9,838 nucleotides of DNA from Snodgrassella alvi_G (lineage in GTDB: Bacteria > Pseudomonadota > Gammaproteobacteria > Burkholderiales > Neisseriaceae): assembly GCA_946478525.1 (NCBI GenBank), contig CAMLCH010000046.1:1-9838 (forward strand), in the 5' to 3' direction. The notes beneath the pieces are model-generated. The model was not told the DNA's origin. It saw only the letters and a program-made list of their open reading frames with translations, and ran no database searches. The position numbers and the translations under genes are program-made. Below are positions 1-6,632 of the stretch, piece by piece (positions within the stretch are counted from its first letter, which is position 1; every line of letters starts with the position of its first letter).

Positions 1-545
1 TTACATTAGATATACAAATTTATATATAAACAATATTAATTTCAAATAATAGTTTGAATAAATATTTATTTTATTAAAAAAATAAATTATTTAGTAAACC
101 AATACTATTAATATAACTTTTACAGTCATTTACCACTGAATTAAAATAATCAAATTAAACTTTTCGTGATTGTTTAATAAAAACTAAAGGCTAGTTTGAT
201 CATACCCATGTACCACCAGTAATTTATTTTTTTGGAGCAACAATTATTTTATTTATAATTTTTTATGAAGACAAATTCCATGTGTTTGGATTTTTTAACT
301 ACTTTTTTATTTCATAACATAAAAAAGGCAATATTTGTTTAAAATTACAAATTGATAAATTGATGCCAGACAACACGGTCTAAACTACCTGACTAATTAG
401 ATTAATAATAACTCTCTTCTGGAAATTAACTATATTTGCATTCAACCTGTTTGCAGGAATGTTTTTTTATTGACGCCAAAACTGTTGTCTCTACAGCAAA
501 TAAAAACCAATCAATAGTAAATTTTTTTATCCGCAAGTATATTCA
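1..545. other. AT-rich spacer upstream of gcd, no gene recognised
   Basis: This stretch is very AT-rich and holds no convincing protein gene on either strand; the open frames I found are about 25 codons or shorter and lack a properly placed ribosome binding site. It contains a tandem 8-base duplication (AAATTGAT twice, 349-364), a locally more GC-balanced patch around 361-395, and a terminator-like hairpin at 439-468 listed separately. No tRNA cloverleaf was seen. Whatever gene precedes gcd lies outside the window. Confidence 0.6.
439..468 (+). terminator. possible intrinsic terminator without an obvious upstream gene
   Basis: On the + strand CATTC (439-443) can pair with GAATG (457-461), and inside it CTG (447-449) can pair with CAG (454-456) around a TTTG loop, leaving a three-base AAC bulge. 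Seven T residues follow directly (462-468). The form is that of a rho-independent terminator, although the stem is short and bulged. No coding gene lies upstream within the window, so it would end either a transcript from beyond the left edge or a small RNA. It could also be a chance structure. Confidence 0.35.
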
Positions 546-574
546 TTTGCATCTTAAGTACTGTTTATTATAAT
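546..574 (+). promoter_or_regulatory. candidate sigma70-type promoter of gcd
   Basis: A perfect TATAAT (569-574) lies 17 bases after TTTGCA (546-551), which matches 4 of 6 positions of the -35 consensus. Transcription would start near 581 and give a leader of about 40 bases before the gcd start at 622. The -10 sits inside a 12-bp palindrome, TTATTATAATAA (565-576), whose first nine bases recur at 592-600. The region is so AT-rich that -10 look-alikes are expected, so position and spacing are the main support. Confidence 0.5.
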
Positions 575-612
575 AATTTTATTCGATTTTTTTATTATAA
601 CAAGAAACTAAT

Positions 613-617
613 AGAGG
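613..617 (+). promoter_or_regulatory. ribosome binding site of gcd
   Basis: AGAGG lies four bases before the ATG at 622. The spacing is short but workable. The site supports this ATG, which also gives the expected short N-terminus before the first membrane helix. Confidence 0.6.
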
Positions 618-621
618 CATT

Positions 622-3000
622 ATGAAAACACATACATCATTTCCCTTTGCCAGAATAATTACTTTATTTGTACTCTGGCTAACCGTTACCTACCTATTCG
701 CAGGAGGAATATGGCTGAGCTGGCTGGGTGGATCACCTTTTTATATCGTTATGGCACTGTTACTAGGTTTATTTACCTGTTTGTACCAATATCAGCGTAG
801 CAGTTGTTTATGGTTATATGCTTTTATTCTGTTCACCACTTTAATTTGGAGTTTATCGGAATCTGGTACTGATTTTTGGTCATTAGCTCCACGTGTTGAC
901 ATATTATTTCTATTTGGCTTATGGTTTTTAACACCGTGGTCAACACGTCAATTCACCGCATCTGGCAGTGGCAAAACAGTCATTACAATTGCTTTAATTG
1001 CTATTCTGACTGTTATGTTTTACAGCATCAGTCACGATCCACAACAAATAAACGGCATCATCACTCGTAGCCAAACCACACCAGCAGCAGATATTAATGG
1101 TGTTGCAGCCGAAGACTGGCCGGCGTATGGACGGACGCATAGTGGTACTCGTTATTCCCCCTTGACCCAGATTAATACAGACAATGTCAAACAGCTCAAA
1201 GTAGCATGGATATATCATACTGGTGATTTCAAAACTGTTAATGATTCAGCAGAAACCACTAATGAACTCACCCCGATCAAAATCGGCAATAAACTTTATA
1301 TTTGTACCCCACACCAGTTTCTTGATGCTCTGGATGCTACAACAGGTAAACGCTTATGGCGTTTCGATCCTAAATTAAAGAGTAATAGAACCTTCCAGCA
1401 TCTTACCTGCCGCGGAGTCAGCTACCATGATGCTACAGCGGTATCCAGTGATGAAACCACTGCATCGACACTATGCCCACGAAAAGTATTATTACCAGTA
1501 AATGATGGTAGATTAATTGCAGTCAATGCCGATACCGGGCAAAAATGCATGGATTTTGGTCATGATGGTGAAATTAATCTGCAAGCTAAAATGCCTTATG
1601 CATTTCCGGGTGGTTATAATCCGACTTCACCTCCAGTGGTAACACCCAGCACCATTATTATCGGCGGTGCGGTAACTGATAATTTCTCTACTAAAGAACC
1701 TTCCGGTGTTATTCGCGGTTATGATGTCAATAACGGACAATTAAAATGGATATTTGATACTGGTGCGGAAAATCCCAATGCTATGCCAGGAGAAAATACT
1801 ACTTTCGTGCATAACTCACCTAATGCCTGGGCACCTTTGGCCTATGACCAGCAACGCAATATCGTTTACATTCCTACCGGAGTGAGCACACCTGATATCT
1901 GGGGTGGACATAGAGACAAATTACAGGAGCGCTATGCCAATTCCATTTTGGCATTGAATGCATCAGATGGTAAATTACTGTGGCACTATCAGACTACCCA
2001 TCATGATTTATGGGATATGGATGTCCCCGCACAGCCCTCTCTGATGGATATTTCCCAGCCATCCGGAAAACCAATTCCCGCCATTTATGTCCTTACCAAA
2101 ACCGGAAATATTTTTGTGCTTAATCGCGAAACTGGACAACCTATTGTGCCAGTTACTGAAAAACTGGTACCGCAAACTTTGCAACATGGTAAGCCAACGC
2201 AGGGCGAGCAGTATGCTACTACACAGCCATTTTCCGCTTTGAGCCTAATGCCAAAAGACAAATTAACTGACAAAGACATGTGGGGGGCAACCATGTTTGA
2301 CCAACTCTTATGTCGTATCCAGTTTAAGCGTCTTAATTACGATGGCATTTACACACCACCCTCCGAAAACGGTACTCTGGTATTTCCGGGGAATCTGGGT
2401 GTATTCGAGTGGGGTGGTATTTCCGTCAATCAGGATCGACAAATTGCGCTAATGAATCCAATTGGCTTACCTTTTGTTTCTCGTCTTATTCCAATGAATA
2501 CAGATAGAACTGAGCAAAAACAAGCAACGGGTAAAGAAAGCGGCATACAACCAATGTACGGCGTGCCTTATGGCGTCAAAATAAATCCTTTCTTATCGCC
2601 ATTAGGCTTACCTTGTAAACAGCCTGCATGGGGCTTTGTTGCCGGCGTGGATCTACAAAGCAATCAGATCGTATGGAAAAAACGTATTGGTACCATTCGC
2701 GATAGTCTGCCAAAATTATTTCAGTTACCACCAATGAAAATTGGTGTCCCTGGGCTGGGTGGCTCTATATCCACAGCTGGCAATGTTATGTTCGTCAGTG
2801 CTACACAAGACGATTATCTACGCGCATATGATACCAGTAATGGCAACTTGTTATGGCAAGCACGTTTACCTGCAGGCGGACAGGCCACACCAATGACTTA
2901 TGCTGTTAATGGCAAACAGTATGTAGTGCAAATGGCTGGTGGACATGGTTCATTTGGCACTAAAATGGGTGACTCCTTGATTGCTTATACTCTGCCCTGA
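622..3000 (+). CDS. gcd: membrane-bound PQQ-dependent glucose dehydrogenase
   Basis: This quinoprotein oxidises D-glucose (and usually other aldoses) to the lactone on the periplasmic face of the inner membrane and passes electrons to ubiquinone. The 792 residues match the usual length of about 796. About five membrane helices lie at residues 10-35, 40-55, 62-79, 92-108 and 118-136, followed by the PQQ beta-propeller. Propeller W-motifs are visible at 242-248, 372-378, 450-456, 680-687 and 741-747. Residues known to matter in E. coli Gcd are kept by my hand alignment: His260 (E. coli 262), Asp353-Asn354 (354-355, metal binding), Asp465 (466), Lys493 and His775. The family segments WGATMFDQL, GNLGVFEWGGIS and GGHGSFGTKMGDS are present. 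It is transcribed alone and converges on leuS. No pqq biosynthesis gene is in the window, so activity depends on PQQ made elsewhere or taken up. No frameshift or missing residue was seen. Confidence 0.97.
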   Translation: MKTHTSFPFARIITLFVLWLTVTYLFAGGIWLSWLGGSPFYIVMALLLGLFTCLYQYQRSSCLWLYAFILFTTLIWSLSESGTDFWSLAPRVDILFLFGLWFLTPWSTRQFTASGSGKTVITIALIAILTVMFYSISHDPQQINGIITRSQTTPAADINGVAAEDWPAYGRTHSGTRYSPLTQINTDNVKQLKVAWIYHTGDFKTVNDSAETTNELTPIKIGNKLYICTPHQFLDALDATTGKRLWRFDPKLKSNRTFQHLTCRGVSYHDATAVSSDETTASTLCPRKVLLPVNDGRLIAVNADTGQKCMDFGHDGEINLQAKMPYAFPGGYNPTSPPVVTPSTIIIGGAVTDNFSTKEPSGVIRGYDVNNGQLKWIFDTGAENPNAMPGENTTFVHNSPNAWAPLAYDQQRNIVYIPTGVSTPDIWGGHRDKLQERYANSILALNASDGKLLWHYQTTHHDLWDMDVPAQPSLMDISQPSGKPIPAIYVLTKTGNIFVLNRETGQPIVPVTEKLVPQTLQHGKPTQGEQYATTQPFSALSLMPKDKLTDKDMWGATMFDQLLCRIQFKRLNYDGIYTPPSENGTLVFPGNLGVFEWGGISVNQDRQIALMNPIGLPFVSRLIPMNTDRTEQKQATGKESGIQPMYGVPYGVKINPFLSPLGLPCKQPAWGFVAGVDLQSNQIVWKKRIGTIRDSLPKLFQLPPMKIGVPGLGGSISTAGNVMFVSATQDDYLRAYDTSNGNLLWQARLPAGGQATPMTYAVNGKQYVVQMAGGHGSFGTKMGDSLIAYTLP

Positions 3001-3065
3001 ACTCCGGCAAATATTAACAACTAGGCAGTTTTTTAAATTCATTTCCGTCTGTAGTTGATGCTCAC

Positions 3066-3098
3066 AAAAAAAGACATGTTAAAAACATGTCTTTTTTT
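3066..3098. terminator. bidirectional intrinsic terminator between gcd and leuS
   Basis: A perfect 14-bp inverted repeat (3066-3079 with 3085-3098) has a five-base TAAAA loop. Its core is GACATGT/ACATGTC, flanked by seven A on the left and seven T on the right. Read from either strand it forms a hairpin followed by a U tract. It starts 66 bases after the gcd stop and 17 bases beyond the leuS stop, so it can serve both converging genes. Confidence 0.92.
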
Positions 3099-3114
3099 GG
3101 TACAACGATTATAT

Positions 3115-5757
3115 TCAAACCACAATATTGACTAATCGTTTTGGCACAACAATTACCTTTTTCGGTGTTTTGCCATCAATAAATCGTTGTATGTTCGGTT
3201 CGGCTAGAGCTACTGCCTGTACCTCTTCATTACTGCTATCAACCGCAACGGTAATTTGGCCACGCAGCTTCCCATTTACCTGAACCATCAAAGTAATTTC
3301 ATCCTGTACCAGTGCCGCCTCATCGACTACTGGCCAAGCTGCATCCCACAGCGTTTGCTGAACAGATAATTCATTCCACAATGCCTCACACACATGTGGC
3401 ACAATCGGCCATAGCAGACGCAATACACATTCCAGTACTTCTTGAGCTACAGCCCGTCCCTGTTCACTACTACAATCAGTGCGATCATACAGGTTCATTA
3501 GTTCCATAACCGCAGCAATAGCAGTATTAAACTGCTGACGGCGGGCATAATCATCAGTGACCTTGGCTATAGTGGTATGAAGTTTAAGTCGTAAACTCTT
3601 CAGTTCAGCAGATAAGCTATCCTGATTTCCGGCAAATGCAGTTACCGCTGCGCCTTGCTGCAAATAGTCATATACGGTACGCCATAAGCGTCGCAGAAAA
3701 CGATGTGCACCATCCACACCAGCGTCAGACCACTCCAGAGATTGTTCCGGCGGTGCCGCAAACATCATAAACAGACGCGCAGTATCGGCACCATAGCGAT
3801 CGATCAGCGCCTGTGGATCTACACCATTATTTTTGGATTTAGACATCTTCTCAATGCCACCAATACAAACCGGCTTGCCATCTGCTTTCAAAGTTGCAGC
3901 CAAGGGTCGGCCTTTGTCATCACGCTGTAAATCAACATCCTGAGGTGCAATCCACTCTTTACTGCCATTAGCACCTTCACGGTAATACGTTTCACATACC
4001 ACCATACCTTGAGTCAGCAAACGTGCGAATGGTTCATCGACATTTAGCAAGCCTTCATCGCGCATTAATTTGGTGAAAAAGCGCGCATACAACAGATGTA
4101 AAATAGCATGTTCAATACCACCAATATATTGATCAGCATTCATCCAGTAATTAGCCGCTTCTTTATCCACCATGGCAGTTTCACAACGCGGAGATGCATA
4201 GCGTATCGTATACCAGCTGGATTCAACAAAAGTATCCATAGTGTCGGTTTCACGGCGCGCCTGCTTACCACAACACGGACAAGTCGTTTCATAAAATTCC
4301 GGCATTCTGGTTAATGGTGAACCAGCACCATCAGGCACCACATTTTCTGGTAAAACCACAGGCAGTTGGTCTTCTGGTACTGTTACATCTCCACAATCAT
4401 CACAATGAATAATCGGGATAGGACAACCCCAGTATCGTTGACGGGAAATACCCCAGTCGCGCAGGCGATATTGAGTTTTCGGCGCACCGGCATTTTTAGC
4501 CTGTAAAATTTCACCTACGCGTTCAAATGCAGCATGAAAATCCAAACCATTCAGCTCACCACTGTTGATACACTGTGTCTGCTCCTTACTACCATACCAT
4601 TCTTGCCAGAGGTCAGTAGTAAAATCATCGACATCCTGAGTGGAAGCAATAACCTGTTTGATTGGTAACTGATATTTATTGGCAAATTCAAAATCACGCT
4701 CATCATGAGCCGGAACCGCCATTACTGCACCATCACCATATCCCCACAGCACATAATTAGCCACCCACACCGGCAAAACATCACCATTTAACGGATTGAT
4801 AGCAAAACGTCCGGTCGGCATACCTTTCTTTTCCATCGTTGCCATATCCGCTTCGGCTACCGAACCAGCTTTGCATTCAGCAATAAATTGCTGCAATTGC
4901 GGATTATCAGCGGCAGCGGCAGTAGCCAGAGGATGTTCTGCGGCAACAGCCACATAAGTTGCGCCCATCAACGTGTCTGGACGTGTCGTATACACCTGAA
5001 CAAATTCAGCATATTCGTCGGTTAAGCCAGTCTTACTGTCTTCGGCCAGTGCAAAACGTACCTGCATACCACGTGACTTGCCAATCCAATTGCGCTGCAT
5101 AGTCTTAACCTGTTCCGGCCAGTGTTCCAGCGTATCCAAACCATTAAGCAGCTCTTCCGCGTAATCCGTAATCCTGAAGTAATACATCGGGATTTCACGT
5201 TTCTCAACAATGGCACCAGAACGCCAGCCACGACCATCTACAACCTGCTCATTGGCCAGTACCGTCTGATCCACTGGATCCCAGTTAACCGTACCATTTT
5301 TCTTATAAATAATACCTTTCTGAAACAACCGCACAAATAGCCATTGTTCCCAGCGATAATATTCCGGAGTACAGGTCGCAATCTCACGTTCCCAGTCAAT
5401 AGCAAAGCCTAGACTTTGTAATTGCTTTTTCATATAAGCAATATTTTCATAAGTCCATTGCGCTGGTGCCACATGATTTTTCATGGCTGCATTTTCTGCC
5501 GGCAGACCGAATGCATCCCAACCCATTGGTTGCATCACATTGTAGCCATTAAGCAAACGATAGCGACTCAGTACATCACCAATAGTATAGTTACGTACAT
5601 GCCCCATATGTAACTTACCGGAAGGGTAAGGAAACATCGACAGACAGTAATATTTTGGTTTAGGGCTAAAATCTTTAGCATTAAATAAACGATATTCCTG
5701 CCAGCGCGCTTGGGCGGCAGGTTCTATTTTTTCGGGATGATAATGTTCTTGCATCAT
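3115..5757 (-). CDS. leuS: leucyl-tRNA synthetase
   Basis: This cytoplasmic class I aminoacyl-tRNA synthetase charges tRNA(Leu) with leucine using ATP. At 880 residues it is close to the bacterial norm of about 860-880. The HIGH motif is HMGH (residues 50-53) and KMSKS is at 637-641. The CP1 editing domain (about 225-420) keeps the threonine-rich TTRPDT segment with Thr262 and the HDERD motif with Asp355, which correspond to the E. coli editing residues Thr252 and Asp345, so proofreading should be intact. Cysteine pairs at 452/455 and 493/496 suggest a zinc-binding insert. The anticodon-binding region (about 680-810) and C-terminal domain follow, ending RLVNIVV as in Neisseria. Two ATGs stand in tandem at the start (5757 and 5754). 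The second gives the family N-terminus MQEHY, while the first is slightly better placed for a weak AAAGAAA ribosome site, so the true start is uncertain by one codon. It appears to be transcribed alone. Confidence 0.99.
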   Translation of the reverse strand: MMQEHYHPEKIEPAAQARWQEYRLFNAKDFSPKPKYYCLSMFPYPSGKLHMGHVRNYTIGDVLSRYRLLNGYNVMQPMGWDAFGLPAENAAMKNHVAPAQWTYENIAYMKKQLQSLGFAIDWEREIATCTPEYYRWEQWLFVRLFQKGIIYKKNGTVNWDPVDQTVLANEQVVDGRGWRSGAIVEKREIPMYYFRITDYAEELLNGLDTLEHWPEQVKTMQRNWIGKSRGMQVRFALAEDSKTGLTDEYAEFVQVYTTRPDTLMGATYVAVAAEHPLATAAAADNPQLQQFIAECKAGSVAEADMATMEKKGMPTGRFAINPLNGDVLPVWVANYVLWGYGDGAVMAVPAHDERDFEFANKYQLPIKQVIASTQDVDDFTTDLWQEWYGSKEQTQCINSGELNGLDFHAAFERVGEILQAKNAGAPKTQYRLRDWGISRQRYWGCPIPIIHCDDCGDVTVPEDQLPVVLPENVVPDGAGSPLTRMPEFYETTCPCCGKQARRETDTMDTFVESSWYTIRYASPRCETAMVDKEAANYWMNADQYIGGIEHAILHLLYARFFTKLMRDEGLLNVDEPFARLLTQGMVVCETYYREGANGSKEWIAPQDVDLQRDDKGRPLAATLKADGKPVCIGGIEKMSKSKNNGVDPQALIDRYGADTARLFMMFAAPPEQSLEWSDAGVDGAHRFLRRLWRTVYDYLQQGAAVTAFAGNQDSLSAELKSLRLKLHTTIAKVTDDYARRQQFNTAIAAVMELMNLYDRTDCSSEQGRAVAQEVLECVLRLLWPIVPHVCEALWNELSVQQTLWDAAWPVVDEAALVQDEITLMVQVNGKLRGQITVAVDSSNEEVQAVALAEPNIQRFIDGKTPKKVIVVPKRLVNIVV

Positions 5758-5789
5758 GAATAGTCAAATTTCTTTAAAATTAGATCAGT

Positions 5790-5798
5790 ATTATAACA
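5790..5798 (-). promoter_or_regulatory. candidate extended -10 promoter of leuS
   Basis: On the minus strand TGTTATAAT (5798 to 5790) is a perfect TATAAT preceded by TG one base upstream, the extended -10 form that can work with a poor -35. No good -35 hexamer was found at 16-18 bases. The transcript would begin near 5783, about 26 bases before the leuS start. Confidence 0.5.
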
Positions 5799-6468
5799 GC
5801 TTACTCAAATCATCATACATAAGTTAAATCATCGAAGCTAAGTAACAACAACAGCACATACCAGCATCAATATTGATAACCTACAAAAGCAGCTCAAAAA
5901 GGCATAATTATTGCAAATCAATAAAATTAATCATAAGAAAATCATTCTACATATTGATACACTAGTTACAATAACATTATCAATCGTTTTTAACTCATTC
6001 ATCTACCTGCGAAAAGCAGCAATTAAAGCATGTTAATGAGTGATTAAATTATTTCCACCATGAAATGCGGTCAATCAAAATCATCAGTTGATTTCATCTT
6101 TTATAATAAATCTTTTTCAGAAGTGTCATATTATTATCGTAATATTTTTCATATCTGCTCAAAGCATCCCGAGAAAATATATTGCTTTTATCCAGACCAA
6201 ATTCAATTATAACCACTTACCTTTTCTAAAAAAATGATATTAATTGATAATTTAATTATCATCTATCAAAGACATCATTGCTTGCCTATTGTTAGATCAA
6301 AAATCAAAATACTATTAAATACTTTCATGCAGCAAAGCTCACAAACATAATAAGCAAAAATAAAAATATAACTGACAACAATATTTTGCTTAATGTTAAG
6401 CATAAAAGACCTTAACAGCTAAAATAGCGTTTGATTTTATAACTTCCAATAACTACTATTTAGGTCAA

Positions 6469-6582
6469 TCAAGAAAAATTAACCCTATAATATTTAAACA
6501 GTATATATAGAATTAAAACCGATAACTTCGATAAATATACTGCGAATTTCATCGCCAGCCCTACACACTTAGGCTCAGCCAT
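6469..6582 (-). CDS. possible 37-residue hydrophobic peptide downstream of ptsI (doubtful)
   Basis: An ATG at 6582 opens a 37-codon frame ending in TGA at 6469, beginning 50 bases after the ptsI stop on the same strand. The N-terminal third is relatively GC-rich for this spacer (MAEPKCVGLAMKF) and is followed by a hydrophobic stretch (AVYLSKLSVLILYILF) that could span a membrane, then a basic and aromatic tail. Against it: there is no clear Shine-Dalgarno sequence, an in-frame TAG immediately precedes the ATG, and frames of this length are common by chance in AT-rich DNA. I do not recognise a family. It may be a small membrane peptide, a relic, or nothing. Confidence 0.15.
   Translation of the reverse strand: MAEPKCVGLAMKFAVYLSKLSVLILYILFKYYRVNFS
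6542..6575. other. two small GC-rich hairpins just downstream of ptsI
   Basis: GCGA (6542-6545) pairs with TCGC (6552-6555) around six bases. Next to it AGCC(C)TA (6557-6563) pairs with TAGGCT (6570-6575) around CACACT, with one bulged C. The patch stands out from its AT-rich surroundings and lies 58-91 bases past the ptsI stop. It could form the 3' end of the pts message, but no T tract follows on the minus strand, so it is not a standard intrinsic terminator. It overlaps the doubtful small frame at 6469-6582. Confidence 0.25.
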
Positions 6583-6632
6583 CTAAATTAAATAAAGCGA
6601 CTGACAATAAGCATTCGTATCACCACTTAAAA

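Larger units (their letters stand above)
5820..6632. other. AT-rich spacer between ptsI and leuS, no confident gene
   Basis: This long spacer lies downstream of ptsI and upstream of leuS, both on the minus strand. It contains AT-rich dyads at 5866-5877 (12-bp palindrome), 6245-6261 (TGATAATT/AATTATCA around one base) and 6387-6402 (TGCTTAA/TTAAGCA around two bases). At this base composition such dyads are expected by chance. A 50-codon frame on the + strand (6060-6212) has no ribosome site. A GC-richer patch at 6542-6582 is described separately. No tRNA, no T-tract terminator for ptsI and no recognisable gene remnant were seen. Confidence 0.5.

Noticed and set aside
265..342. 25-codon frame on the + strand starting MKTNSMCLDF
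   Set aside because: The only GGAG is about 27 bases upstream, the frame is short, and the composition is typical of random AT-rich DNA.
3018..3057. CAACTA..CAG / CTG..TAGTTG inverted repeat after gcd
   Set aside because: The stem is bulged with a 20-base loop and no T tract; the perfect terminator 9 bases further on is sufficient.
3703..3930. Open frame antisense to leuS (one of several inside the gene)
   Set aside because: Shadow of a strongly conserved gene in another frame, with no family resemblance or initiation signals of its own.
5756..5827. Short divergent frame overlapping the leuS start (MNSQISLKLDQ...)
   Set aside because: Only 23 codons, no ribosome site, and it overlaps the leuS start and promoter.
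6060..6212. 50-codon open frame on the + strand in the ptsI-leuS spacer
   Set aside because: No ribosome binding site, no recognisable family, and by a rough estimate several frames of this length are expected by chance in this much AT-rich spacer.
6245..6261. Fur-box-like dyad TGATAATT/AATTATCA
   Set aside because: The spacing between TGATAAT and ATTATCA is three bases instead of one, it is not near a start codon, and such AT dyads are expected by chance here.
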